Assembly (NCBI RefSeq): GCF_006716865.1 | Contig: NZ_VFPT01000001.1 | Span: forward strand, 2,103,001 to 2,167,000 | Direction: 5' to 3' | From: Roseinatronobacter monicus | GTDB lineage: Bacteria > Pseudomonadota > Alphaproteobacteria > Rhodobacterales > Rhodobacteraceae | Length of the DNA: 64,000 bases | Shown here: positions 27,337 through 38,213 of the stretch, in pieces | How positions within the stretch are numbered: the first letter of the stretch is position 1 | How the letters are laid out: each line of letters opens with the position of its first letter | Program-made: the position numbers and the translations under genes | Notes under the pieces: model-generated | What the model saw: the letters and a program-made list of their open reading frames with translations, nothing else | What the model was told of the DNA's origin: nothing | Database searches by the model: none

Positions 27337-28671
27337 ATGTCCCGTATCGTCACGCGTTTCGCCCCGTCCCCGACCGGATATCTGCATATCGGCAATCTGC
27401 GCACGGCGCTGTTCAATTACCTGATTGCGCGCAAATCAGGCGGTGAATTCGTGTTGCGGCTGGATGACACCGATGCCGAACGCTCTAAGCAAGAGTATAT
27501 CGACGGTGTTCAGCATGACCTTGAATGGCTGGGCCTGACATGGGACCGGATCGAGCAGCAGTCGAAACGGCTGGACCGCTACACGGATGCGGCAGAGCGG
27601 TTGCGTGCCGATGGGCGCTTCTATGAATGCTTCGAGACGCCGGGCGAGTTGGACCTCAAGCGCAAGAAACAACTGAATATGGGCCGACCGCCCGTCTATG
27701 ACCGCGCGGCCCTGACACTGGAGGATGCAGACAGGGTCAGGCTGCGGGCAGAGCGCGCGGGTTATTGGCGCTTCTTGCTGAACCAGACCCGGATTGAATG
27801 GGACGATGGCATATTGGGGCCACTCTCGATTGATGCGGCCAGCGTGTCGGACCCTGTGCTGATCCGCGCGGATGGTCAGGTGCTTTATACGCTCGCCTCG
27901 GTGGTGGATGACATGGATATGGGCATCACCCATATCGTGCGCGGGTCGGACCATGTGACAAACACTGCCACGCAAATCCAGATCATCGAAGCATTGGGCG
28001 GCACGGCCCCCAGCTTTGCGCATCATTCACTTCTGACCGGCCCGCAGGGCGAGGCGCTGTCCAAACGCCTTGGCACATTGTCCTTGCGCGATTTGCGCGC
28101 GCAGGGGGTGACACCAGCGGCGTTGTTGTCGCTGATGGCGCGCCTTGGGTCCAGCCAGCCAGTTGAATTGCGCATGACGCTGGACGAAATCGCTGAAAGC
28201 TTCGATCTGGACCAGTTCGGCGCGGCCCCCACGAAATTCGATGTAGAGGACTTGTGGCCACTGACCCGCGCCGATGTGCAGTCCCGCCCTTTTGAGGCGG
28301 TGGCCGATCAGATCGCAAGCCTTGGCGTGCCCGCCGACTTGGGGCCACAATTCTGGCAGGTTGCCCGCGAGAATATCACACGACTGGATGATCTGGGCGC
28401 GTGGTGGGCCTTGTGCCGTGACGGGGCCGCGCCCGAAATTGCGCCCGAAGATGCCGAATTCGTGGCCGAGGCCCTAAAACTGCTGCCCCCCCCGCCATAC
28501 GGGCCAGAGGCGTGGTCAGACTGGACCAGCGCCGTCAAATCGGCAACAGGGCGCAAGGGCAAAGGCTTGTTCATGCCACTGCGCAAGGCGTTGACAGGGC
28601 AGGCACATGGGCCGGATATGTCATCCTTGATGCCGTTGTTGCAGCGCATACCTGCGCGCGACACGCTCTGA
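27337..28671 (+). CDS. gltX: Glutamate--tRNA ligase
   Basis: A 444-residue class I synthetase. The HIGH signature is FAPSPTGYLHIGNLRTAL and the KMSKS-like loop is EALSKRLG (about residue 245). An anticodon-binding C-terminal domain follows. AGGAGG lies 8 bases before the ATG at 27337. Many Alphaproteobacteria carry two GluRS genes, one of which can also charge tRNA-Gln; which type this is cannot be decided here. fabB and fabI follow in the same direction. Confidence 0.95.
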   Translation: MSRIVTRFAPSPTGYLHIGNLRTALFNYLIARKSGGEFVLRLDDTDAERSKQEYIDGVQHDLEWLGLTWDRIEQQSKRLDRYTDAAERLRADGRFYECFETPGELDLKRKKQLNMGRPPVYDRAALTLEDADRVRLRAERAGYWRFLLNQTRIEWDDGILGPLSIDAASVSDPVLIRADGQVLYTLASVVDDMDMGITHIVRGSDHVTNTATQIQIIEALGGTAPSFAHHSLLTGPQGEALSKRLGTLSLRDLRAQGVTPAALLSLMARLGSSQPVELRMTLDEIAESFDLDQFGAAPTKFDVEDLWPLTRADVQSRPFEAVADQIASLGVPADLGPQFWQVARENITRLDDLGAWWALCRDGAAPEIAPEDAEFVAEALKLLPPPPYGPEAWSDWTSAVKSATGRKGKGLFMPLRKALTGQAHGPDMSSLMPLLQRIPARDTL

Positions 28672-28746
28672 TCGGGAATTGGCTTCTGACTTGCCCCAAG
28701 GGCCCTGCTGTCCTAGACAGGCAAGAAGTTTGAAATGGGAGGCGGT

Positions 28747-29976
28747 ATGCGTCGTGTTGTCATCACTGGGCTTGGGATCATCTCGCCCATCGGGAATTCT
28801 GCCACAGAAGTGTCAGAGAGTTTGCGCGCCGGGCGTTCAGGAATTGTCTTTTCGCCCGAATATGCCGAGCACGGCTTTCGCAGCCAGATCCACGGCCAGC
28901 CACAGATCGTGCTGGAAGACCATATCGACAAGCGCAACCTGCGCTTCATGGGGGCAGGTGCGGCCTATAACTTTCTGTCGATGGAGCAGGCAATTGCCGA
29001 TGCCGGGCTGGAAGAAAGCGATGTGTCCAACCCACGTTCAGGGCTGATTACCGGCTCTGGCGGGCCATCGACGGCGAACCTGTTTCAGGCCCATAAGATC
29101 GTGATTGAAAAGGGCAGCCCCAAGCGTATGGGCCCCTTCATGGTCACGCGCTGCATGTCCTCGACCAATTCGGCCTGTCTGGCCACGCCCTTCAAGATCA
29201 AGGGCGTGAATTACTCGATCACCTCTGCCTGTTCGACATCGGCGCATTGCATCGGCAACGCGGCGGAACTGATCCAGATGGGCAAGCAGGACATCATCTT
29301 TGCCGGTGGCGGTGAGGAACTGGACTGGACATTGTCATGCCTCTTCGACGCGATGGGGGCGATGTCTTCTAAATATAATGACGCACCTGAAACCGCTGCA
29401 CGGGCCTTTGACGCGACACGCGACGGGTTTGTGATCGGCGGCGGCGGCGGGATGCTGGTGCTGGAAGAGTTGGAACACGCAAAAGCACGCGGCGCAAAAA
29501 TCTATGCCGAGATCACGGGCTATGGTGCGACATCAGACGGGCATGACATGGTCGCCCCCTCGGGCGAAGGTGGCGAGCGGTCGATGCGGCTGGCCTTGGA
29601 CACATTGCCCGAAGGGCGCAAGGTCAGCTATATCAATGCGCATGGTACCTCGACCCCCGCTGGCGACGTGACGGAAGTGGACGCCATCCGCCGGATCTGG
29701 GGGCTCGGCAACGTGCCGCCCATTTCCTCGACCAAATCACTGACCGGCCACAGCCTGGGCGCGACCGGCGTGCAGGAAGCGATCTATTCGCTGCTGATGA
29801 TGCAGGGGCGCTTTATTGCAGCATCGGCCAATGTGACCGAGTTGGACCCCGCCATAAAAGAGGGCGAAATCGCCACCAAACTGGTCGAGAATGTCGAGTT
29901 GGACACCGTCCTGTCCAACAGTTTCGGCTTTGGCGGCACCAATGCGACGCTTGTCATGAGCGCGTATCGTGACTGA
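28747..29976 (+). CDS. fabB: 3-oxoacyl-ACP synthase I
   Basis: A 409-residue thiolase-fold condensing enzyme. The catalytic cysteine is in SACSTSAHC (about residue 163), the histidines in [11 protein letters not shown] and TGHSLGATG, and the C-terminal motif is [11 protein letters not shown]. It elongates acyl-ACP, including the cis-3 intermediate of unsaturated fatty acid synthesis. The ATG at 28747 has GGGAGG 4 bases upstream. fabA, its usual partner directly upstream, is not here. Confidence 0.96.
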   Translation: MRRVVITGLGIISPIGNSATEVSESLRAGRSGIVFSPEYAEHGFRSQIHGQPQIVLEDHIDKRNLRFMGAGAAYNFLSMEQAIADAGLEESDVSNPRSGLITGSGGPSTANLFQAHKIVIEKGSPKRMGPFMVTRCMSSTNSACLATPFKIKGVNYSITSACSTSAHCIGNAAELIQMGKQDIIFAGGGEELDWTLSCLFDAMGAMSSKYNDAPETAARAFDATRDGFVIGGGGGMLVLEELEHAKARGAKIYAEITGYGATSDGHDMVAPSGEGGERSMRLALDTLPEGRKVSYINAHGTSTPAGDVTEVDAIRRIWGLGNVPPISSTKSLTGHSLGATGVQEAIYSLLMMQGRFIAASANVTELDPAIKEGEIATKLVENVELDTVLSNSFGFGGTNATLVMSAYRD

Positions 29977-29987
29977 AAGGTAATATC

Positions 29988-30776
29988 ATGTCAGGCTTGA
30001 TGGCGGGCAAACGCGGGCTGATCATGGGCGTCGCCAATGAACGCTCTATCGCGTGGGGCATTGCGAAAGCGATGGCCGATCAGGGCGCAGAACTGGCCTT
30101 CAGCTATCAGGGCGAAGCGTTCGGCAAGCGGGTTGAGCCGCTCGCGGCGTCGCTCGGGTCTGACATGTTGCTGGATGTGGATGTCACCAACGAAGCCTCG
30201 CTCGACGCCGCATTTGACACCTTGAAGGCGCGCTGGGGCGAAATGGATTTTCTGGTCCATGCCATCGCCTTTTCCGATAAGAACGAGCTGACAGGACGGT
30301 TCCGCGACACCAGCCGCGCGAATTTCAAAACATCGTTGGAGATCAGTTGCTACAGCTTCATCGACCTTGGCCGCCGCGCCTCGGAACTGATGCCGAAGGG
30401 CGGCACTTTGTTGACGCTGACATTTCAGGGCTCCAACACTGTCACCCCGTTCTACAATGTCATGGGCGTGGCCAAAGCGGCGCTGGAAAGTTCCGTGCGC
30501 TATCTGGCCAATGATCTGGGGCCAGAGGGCATCCGCGTCAACGCCATCAGCCCCGGCCCGATGAAAACGCTGGCGGGCGCGGCAATTGGCGGCGCGCGCA
30601 AGACCTTTCGCCACGCCGAAGCGAATGCGCCGCTGCGCAGCAACGCCACCCTTGAAGGGGTCGGCGGGACTGCTGTGTATCTGGCATCCGATTATGGGGC
30701 CTATACAACGGGCGAGATTGTCCATGTCGATGGCGGCTATCACGTCATGGGTATGCCACAGGTCGAGAATATCTGA
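29988..30776 (+). CDS. fabI: Enoyl-ACP reductase (NADH)
   Basis: A 262-residue SDR-fold enzyme. The nucleotide-binding start is RGLIMGVANERSIAWGIA and the catalytic Tyr and Lys lie in FYNVMGVAKAALE (Y-x6-K). It performs the last reduction in each fatty-acid elongation cycle. The position that is Tyr146 in E. coli FabI is Phe here (LTLTFQGSN). AGG lies about 7 bases before the ATG, 12 bases after fabB. Confidence 0.96.
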   Translation: MSGLMAGKRGLIMGVANERSIAWGIAKAMADQGAELAFSYQGEAFGKRVEPLAASLGSDMLLDVDVTNEASLDAAFDTLKARWGEMDFLVHAIAFSDKNELTGRFRDTSRANFKTSLEISCYSFIDLGRRASELMPKGGTLLTLTFQGSNTVTPFYNVMGVAKAALESSVRYLANDLGPEGIRVNAISPGPMKTLAGAAIGGARKTFRHAEANAPLRSNATLEGVGGTAVYLASDYGAYTTGEIVHVDGGYHVMGMPQVENI

Positions 30777-30784
30777 CGCGATGC

Positions 30785-31156
30785 TTACGGACGTGCGCGG
30801 CCAAAGCGGTATCCCGCCCACACGCCGACAAGCCACAGCCCGAGCGAGCCTGCGCCATAGGCAAACGCCAGCACCAGATCGCGTTCCAGCAACAGCAGGA
30901 TTTCCAGCGAGAACAGGGAAAAAGTGGTAAACCCGCCGCAAAAACCGGTCATCCAGAGCGCTTGCGCGCGCGGTTCCAGTGCGCGTGTCGCCAGATACCC
31001 GATCAACGCCGCCCCAAGGACATTGACCAGCAAGGTCGCAAGATAGGCGTTTTCTTCCAGAATTTGCATTCCGACCATGCTGATCGCTGCGCGCGCCCCG
31101 GTCCCAAGGGCACCGCCCATCGCTATTGCAACAAGGACCCCTGCCCCGCGCGTCAT
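30785..31156 (-). CDS. crcB: Fluoride channel CrcB/Fluc, subunit with a full Phe box
   Basis: A 123-residue protein with four membrane helices. Family motifs are GGALGTGARAA near the start, NVLGAALIGY in helix 2 and the Phe-box GFCGGFTTFSLFSLE in helix 3. Fluc proteins form dual-topology dimers that export fluoride. Its ATG overlaps the stop of the upstream crcB gene (ATGA), and it ends 8 bases from the convergent fabI stop. Confidence 0.92.
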   Translation of the reverse strand: MTRGAGVLVAIAMGGALGTGARAAISMVGMQILEENAYLATLLVNVLGAALIGYLATRALEPRAQALWMTGFCGGFTTFSLFSLEILLLLERDLVLAFAYGAGSLGLWLVGVWAGYRFGRARP

Positions 31157-31566
31157 GGCGTGCCACCGCCAAGGAGCGCAGCCGCCACCCAAGCCCCGAA
31201 CACCGCCACACCGGGACAGGCCAGAACCGAGCCTACGCTGTTGAAAACCGCCGCCCCGCGCCTGTCTGACTGCCATAACTCAAAAGTTTGCAGCGCAAAG
31301 CTTGAGACGGTCGTATACCCGCCCAGCACACCAAGGGCAAAAATCTGAAAGTAGAAATCCTGAAAAATGGTGTCATACTGGCCATTCATCGTCGCCAGCG
31401 CGGACCATGCACACCCGATCAGAAAACTGCCCGACAGGTTTACAACAAACACACCGACAGCGGGGTGTGCATACCGCGCCACCCGGCCCGACAGCACCGC
31501 CCGCAAGACACTGCCCAGCCCACCGCCGAATGCCAATAAAACCAATGTCGTTATCGCATCTGCCAT
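31153..31566 (-). CDS. crcB: Fluoride channel CrcB/Fluc, second subunit with altered Phe box
   Basis: A 137-residue protein with four membrane helices and motifs GGGLGSVLRAV, NLSGSFLIGC and GVLGGYTTVSSFAL. Two of the Phe-box positions are Tyr and Val instead of Phe. It is fused in translation to the second crcB copy. The start MADAITTL is chosen by fit to the family; the ribosome site is weak and in-frame starts up to 31641 exist. No fluoride riboswitch was seen upstream. Confidence 0.88.
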   Translation of the reverse strand: MADAITTLVLLAFGGGLGSVLRAVLSGRVARYAHPAVGVFVVNLSGSFLIGCAWSALATMNGQYDTIFQDFYFQIFALGVLGGYTTVSSFALQTFELWQSDRRGAAVFNSVGSVLACPGVAVFGAWVAAALLGGGTP

Positions 31567-31663
31567 TTGGCCGCTATATCGGTTTGCGACAGTGCTTGCA
31601 TGTATAAAACGCCACATCCCGTACCGATATTGACAGCGCAACTTGATCCGATATCAGGCACCA

Positions 31664-32410
31664 ATGACAGATATGACTGAACACCCTGCCAGCGCTGATG
31701 AGTTGTTGAATGCCGCAGGGCAGCTGTCCACAGGGCGTATCAACCGGCTGACCCACAAGGGCGCACGCTATATCGTCAAATCCGTCGAGCGTCACGCCAG
31801 CCTGCTTGATCGGGTGCAAAAGGGCGACCCTGACAAAGCCTTCGCGCGCGAACTGGCCCTTTTGAAGGAATTTGCCGCGAAAGGAGCGCCCGTTCCACAT
31901 GTTGCCGCGTCTGATGCAACGCGGATTGTCATGACACATAGCGGCGAGACACTCTCCGCAATGGTCACCCAAGGCAGCATCAGCCCGCAGATACTGACAC
32001 AGGCAGGGCGCGCGCTTGCGCGGTTGCACGCTTTGGGGCTGGCGCATGGGCGTCCTGCCATCCGTGACTTGTGTTGGGATGGCGCACAGATCACATTCAT
32101 CGATCTGGAAGCTGGCGCAAAACTCCGTGCGACCCCACGCGATCAGGCGCGCGATGTTATCTTGTTGCTCAATTCCGTGTTTGCGATGGCACCCGAGCAT
32201 CATCACATCGCACCGCATATATGGGCTGGCTATCAGGCCGGTGACAGTCTGGGCCTGTGTGCACGCACGCGTGCACTTGCCCGCCGTCTGTGGTGGGTGC
32301 AGGCGCTGGCATGGCCCGCGTCGCAGCTTCACCGGATCAAGGGCAAGACCAGAAGCGAGTTTCGCGCCGTCGCCCGAACGCGGGCGTTTCTGTTGCAAAC
32401 CCGTTTGTGA
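31664..32410 (+). CDS. Kinase-like protein (BUD32/lipopolysaccharide kinase class)
   Basis: A 248-residue protein with a small kinase fold. A lysine in GARYIVKSVE could bind ATP. The catalytic loop region is LHALGLAHGRPAIRDLCWDG and the metal-binding Asp is in ITFIDLEAG. This pattern matches the BUD32/WaaP/InaA class more than typical serine/threonine kinases. The substrate is unknown; phosphorylation of an envelope sugar is one option. The ATG at 31664 has AGG 5 bases upstream. It is divergent from the crcB pair across about 100 bases. Confidence 0.72.
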   Translation: MTDMTEHPASADELLNAAGQLSTGRINRLTHKGARYIVKSVERHASLLDRVQKGDPDKAFARELALLKEFAAKGAPVPHVAASDATRIVMTHSGETLSAMVTQGSISPQILTQAGRALARLHALGLAHGRPAIRDLCWDGAQITFIDLEAGAKLRATPRDQARDVILLLNSVFAMAPEHHHIAPHIWAGYQAGDSLGLCARTRALARRLWWVQALAWPASQLHRIKGKTRSEFRAVARTRAFLLQTRL

Positions 32411-32455
32411 GGATTGCGGGTTTTCACGGGCGATCCACCGCGCTAGCCTCGTGTC

Positions 32456-33355
32456 ATGGATATTGAGACATTCACCCATCAAGCTGACGACGATGCCCGC
32501 AACGAGAGCATCCTGATCTGGATCAATGGCACTCTCAAACCGCGCGCCGAAGCGTTGGTATCTGTTTACGATTCCGGTTTCATGCTGGGCGATGGTGTTT
32601 GGGAAGGGTTGCGCCTGTATCATGGTACATGGGCCTTTCTGGACTTGCATCTTGACCGGCTGTTCGAGGCCGCGAAGGCCATTGATCTTGATATCGGTAT
32701 GGACCGCGCCGCGCTAATTGCCGCACTGGAAGACACCCGCGCGGCCAATGGTATGACGCATGATGCCCATGCCCGCCTGATGGTCACGCGCGGGGTCAAG
32801 ACACGCCCCTTCCAGCACCCCGCCCTGTCGCGCTCTGGTCCGACTGTGGCGATCATCATGGAGCATTCGCGCGCCCAGATCGGGCGGCCCATCCGGCTGG
32901 CAACTGTGCCCCATCTGCGCGGCCTGCCCATGACCCAAGACCCCAAGCTGAACAGCCATTCAAAACTCAACTGCATTCTGGCCTGTATCGCCGCCGAGAA
33001 GGCGGGCGCGGATGAAGCGCTGATGCTGGATGTGCATGGCTTTGTGAACACAACCAATGCCTGCAATTTCTTCATCGTGCGCAAGGGCGCGGTTTGGACC
33101 TCGACCGGCGATTACTGCATGAACGGGATCACGCGGGCGAAGGTGATCGAGATATGCCGCGACAATGATATACCCGTGTATGAGCGCAATTTCTCGCTGG
33201 TGGACTGCTATGGCGCGGATGAGGCTTTTCTAACCGGCACATTTGGAGCGCAAACCCCAGTTGCCATGATTGATGGCCGCCAGATCGGTGACGAGAAATT
33301 GGGGCCGGTCACCGCGCGTATCCGCGATCTGTATATGGCACTGGTAGGGGTGTGA
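32456..33355 (+). CDS. Class IV PLP-dependent aminotransferase (D-amino acid or branched-chain type)
   Basis: A 299-residue fold-type IV aminotransferase. The first motif is VYDSGFMLGDGVWEGLRLY, the PLP lysine is in NSHSKLNCILA (about residue 170) and the C-terminal motif is NGITRAKVIEICRD. The substrate can be branched-chain amino acids, D-amino acids or aminodeoxychorismate. Its stop overlaps the start of a sulfotransferase-like gene (TGATG), so the two form one unit. Confidence 0.88.
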   Translation: MDIETFTHQADDDARNESILIWINGTLKPRAEALVSVYDSGFMLGDGVWEGLRLYHGTWAFLDLHLDRLFEAAKAIDLDIGMDRAALIAALEDTRAANGMTHDAHARLMVTRGVKTRPFQHPALSRSGPTVAIIMEHSRAQIGRPIRLATVPHLRGLPMTQDPKLNSHSKLNCILACIAAEKAGADEALMLDVHGFVNTTNACNFFIVRKGAVWTSTGDYCMNGITRAKVIEICRDNDIPVYERNFSLVDCYGADEAFLTGTFGAQTPVAMIDGRQIGDEKLGPVTARIRDLYMALVGV

Positions 33356-34140
33356 TGCGGATTGCGATGTGGTCCGGCCCGCGCAACCTGTCGACCGCGC
33401 TGATGTATGCGTTTGCAGCGCGCGGCGATTGCGCCGTCTGGGACGAGCCGTTCTATGCCTGCTACCTGCGCGCAACCGGTCTGGCGCACCCGATGGCGGT
33501 GGAAATCATGGCGGCGGACCCGCGCAGCCCGGCGGAGATTGCCCACGATCTGCGCCGGGTTGCGCCCGAGGGGGCGCGGATCACCTATCAAAAACATATG
33601 TGTCAGCATATGATCGACGGAATACCACGCGACTGGATGTCGGATGTGGTCAATGTCTTTCTGATCCGGCATCCGGATCGGGTTTTGGCAAGTTTCGGGG
33701 CGAAATATGCCGATGTGACGCTGCAAGATATCGGATTTGTGCAACAGGCAGAGATTTTTGAAAGCGTTTTTCAGAAGAACAATGCCATTGCTGGAAATCC
33801 GGCAGGAATTTCGCTGATTTCTGAAAGCGAATTTCAGCAGGCGAAAAATGCGCCGCTGGTGATCGATAGCGCCGATATCCGCGCTGACCCCGACGGGATG
33901 ATGCGCGCGCTCTGCAAAGCGCTAGGTCTCGACTATCGTCCGGAGATGCTGAACTGGCCCGCTGGCCCTAAACCCTATGACGGGGTCTGGGCACCGGTCT
34001 GGTATGAGGCGGTGCATCGCTCCACAGGGTTTGCCGGGGCTGAGGGGCCACTGCCCGAATTGCCCGCACCCTTGCGCGCGATCAGTGACGCCGCCTTGCC
34101 CTATTACGACCGGCTGGCCCGCTACAAGCTTGCGCCATAA
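33355..34140 (+). CDS. Sulfotransferase-like protein
   Basis: A 261-residue protein with a P-loop-like N-terminus (MWSGPRNLSTALMYAF) resembling the PAPS-binding motif of sulfotransferases, and IRHPDRVLASF further on. No substrate can be named. The ATG at 33355 has AGGGG upstream and overlaps the aminotransferase stop. Residues about 134-163 contain two similar short AT-rich stretches that look like an insertion. Confidence 0.75.
   Translation: MRIAMWSGPRNLSTALMYAFAARGDCAVWDEPFYACYLRATGLAHPMAVEIMAADPRSPAEIAHDLRRVAPEGARITYQKHMCQHMIDGIPRDWMSDVVNVFLIRHPDRVLASFGAKYADVTLQDIGFVQQAEIFESVFQKNNAIAGNPAGISLISESEFQQAKNAPLVIDSADIRADPDGMMRALCKALGLDYRPEMLNWPAGPKPYDGVWAPVWYEAVHRSTGFAGAEGPLPELPAPLRAISDAALPYYDRLARYKLAP
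33754..33840. repeat. Two imperfect 24-base copies, 63 bases apart, in frame
   Basis: Positions 33754-33777 and 33817-33840 share ATTT(T/C)TGAAAGCG followed by (TT/AA)TTTCAG(A/C)AG, four mismatches in 24. Each is partly self-complementary (GAAA and TTTC). The 63-base offset is 21 codons, so both are read as similar peptides (ESVFQK and ESEFQQ). Confidence 0.7.
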
Positions 34141-34145
34141 AAAAC

Positions 34146-34171
34146 GCGGCGCACCCGAGGGCACGCCGCGC
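34146..34171. terminator. Hairpin between the sulfotransferase-like gene and katG
   Basis: CGCGGCG (34146-34152) and CGCCGCG (34165-34171) pair over 7 bases between two convergent genes. An A-run at the left favours termination of the katG transcript. Confidence 0.7.
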
Positions 34172-34190
34172 ATAAAGATTGTCTTGGATA

Positions 34191-36389
<2,199 letters not shown>

Positions 36390-36398
36390 CTAACAGGT

Positions 36399-36444
36399 AT
36401 TATACATCAGGTTAAGTTTCTTTTACTGATGCTTACCATCAGTA
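36399..36444 (-). promoter_or_regulatory. katG promoter with a 21-base palindrome
   Basis: On the reverse strand a perfect TATAAT (36399-36404) lies 43 bases upstream of katG without a good -35 element. A palindrome TACTGATG-N5-CATCAGTA (36424-36444) covers the -35 area, as expected for an activator site such as OxyR. It is not followed by a T-run, so a terminator of the upstream transporter operon is less likely. Confidence 0.55.
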
Positions 36445-36465
36445 ATTATTATTACGCGAGTCACC

Positions 36466-37266
36466 TTATCCCCCTTGGCGCAATGCCCGCCGCATCAACC
36501 AGCCCGCGATCAGAACAGCGATCAGCACAAAGCCGATGATGATGGTTGCCAGCGCGTTAATATCGGGGCTGACCCCAAGGCGCACTTTCGAGAAGATCAC
36601 CATAGGCAAGGTCGAGGCACCGGGGCCGGACACGAAACTTGCAATGACCAGATCATCCAGCGACAGGGTAAAGGCTAACAGCCACCCCGCCACAAGCGCA
36701 GGCGTTATGACCGGTAGCGTGATGTCAAAGAACACCCGTACCGGCCCCGCCCCCAGATCGCGCGCGGCTTCTTCCAACGACTCGTCCATGCTGCGCAAGC
36801 GCGACTGCGCAATCACAGCGACGAAGGCTGCGCAAAACGTCGTATGTGCAATGATGATCGTGGTCAGGCCGCGCCCTGCGGGCCAGCCCAGTGACAACTC
36901 CATCGAGACGAACAACAACAGCAGAGACAGGCCGGTAATCACCTCTGGCATCACCAGCGGCGCGGTAATCATGCCGGTCAGCAACAACCGCCCCGTAAAC
37001 GTGCTGAACCGCGTCAGCACAAATGCGCCCAGCGTGCCGATGATTGTGGCCAGCGTGGCGCTGGCAAAGGCGACCTGAAGGCTGATCCATGCCGAGCCGA
37101 GTATCTGGCGGTCGCGCAGCAACTCGCCATACCAGCGCGTTGAAAACCCGCCCCAGACCGTGACAAGGCGGCTTTCATTGAAGGAAAACACCACCAACGA
37201 GATGATCGGCGCATAAAGGAACACAAAGCCGACCACGACAGCCATAGGCAGGAACCACCCACGCAT
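36466..37266 (-). CDS. Polyamine ABC transporter permease (PotC/PotI type)
   Basis: A 266-residue inner membrane protein with six helices and the EAA loop (EEAARDLGAGPVRVFFDITLP). It pairs with the upstream permease to form the channel of a putrescine/spermidine importer. Its ATG shares a base with the stop of the preceding gene (TGATG). It is the last gene of the transporter operon; katG follows after 110 bases. Confidence 0.92.
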   Translation of the reverse strand: MRGWFLPMAVVVGFVFLYAPIISLVVFSFNESRLVTVWGGFSTRWYGELLRDRQILGSAWISLQVAFASATLATIIGTLGAFVLTRFSTFTGRLLLTGMITAPLVMPEVITGLSLLLLFVSMELSLGWPAGRGLTTIIIAHTTFCAAFVAVIAQSRLRSMDESLEEAARDLGAGPVRVFFDITLPVITPALVAGWLLAFTLSLDDLVIASFVSGPGASTLPMVIFSKVRLGVSPDINALATIIIGFVLIAVLIAGWLMRRALRQGG

Positions 37267-38213
37267 CAGCGCTCCTCCCGCCGGTTCTGGACCGATTGCA
37301 GCCACATGATTGGCGCAACCACCAGCACCAGCATCACGATAGCCACCGCAGAGGCCACAGGCCAATCGCGGCTGGAGAAGAACTCATCCCACAACACCCG
37401 CCCGATCATCAGCGTATTCGGCCCGCCCAGAAGTGCGGGAATGACATATTCACCAATGGCAGGAATAAACACCAGCATAGACCCCGCGACGATACCGGGC
37501 AGCGACAGTGGCAATGTTACCGTGAAGAATGTCACTGTGGGTGACGCGCCAAGATCGCTCGCCGCTTCCAGCAAAGCGCCGTCCAGCTTGGTCAGGTTCG
37601 CATAGAGCGGCAGGATCATGAAGGGCAGATACGTATAGACGATCCCGATATACACCGCGAAATCGGTCTGCATCATCTGGATAGGGCTGTCGATCAGTCC
37701 CAGCGACATCAGCGTGTTGTTGATCACCCCGTTCGAGCGCAAAAACCCCATCCACGCATAGACCCGCAGCAGAAAACTGGTCCAGAACGGCAAGATCACC
37801 ATCAGCAGCAGGATCGAGCGTTTCGGCTCTGGCGCGCGGGCAATGTAATAGGCAATCGGATAGCCGATCAGCAGCGCGAATATGGTCGAGACAAACGCCA
37901 CTCGGATCGACGACAGATAGGCGTTGCGATACAGCGCGTCCGTCATCAGAAAGCGGTAATTCTCTAGGCTGGCGATGATCTGCAACGACCCGTCTGGCCC
38001 GCGCTCGAATAAGGGCGTGTAGGGCGGGCGGGCGATCAGCGCCTCGGCCAGTGAGATACGGCCCAAAACAAAAAACGGTGCCAGAAAAAACACGCCCAGC
38101 CACAGCATCGGAATGGCAATCACCAATGTGCGCCCACTAAGCCCCAACTTGCCCATCACCCATGCAGTGCCGCGCCATGGCGCCGATCGGGTCAAGGCAT
38201 TGCCAGCGCTCAT
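37266..38213 (-). CDS. Polyamine ABC transporter permease (PotB/PotH type)
   Basis: A 315-residue protein with six helices, an N-terminal cytoplasmic stretch and the EAA loop (LEAASDLGASPTVTFFTVTLP). The periplasmic loop after helix 1 is typical of PotB/PotH. The start overlaps the ATPase stop by 4 bases. Confidence 0.92.
   Translation of the reverse strand: MSAGNALTRSAPWRGTAWVMGKLGLSGRTLVIAIPMLWLGVFFLAPFFVLGRISLAEALIARPPYTPLFERGPDGSLQIIASLENYRFLMTDALYRNAYLSSIRVAFVSTIFALLIGYPIAYYIARAPEPKRSILLLMVILPFWTSFLLRVYAWMGFLRSNGVINNTLMSLGLIDSPIQMMQTDFAVYIGIVYTYLPFMILPLYANLTKLDGALLEAASDLGASPTVTFFTVTLPLSLPGIVAGSMLVFIPAIGEYVIPALLGGPNTLMIGRVLWDEFFSSRDWPVASAVAIVMLVLVVAPIMWLQSVQNRREER

Noticed and set aside
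31567..31663. Fluoride riboswitch before the crcB pair
   Set aside because: The gap is short and I could not find the conserved pseudoknot sequence pattern.
31574..32650. Long open frame on the reverse strand over the kinase-like gene
   Set aside because: The forward gene has coherent kinase motifs and a ribosome site; the reverse frame has none.
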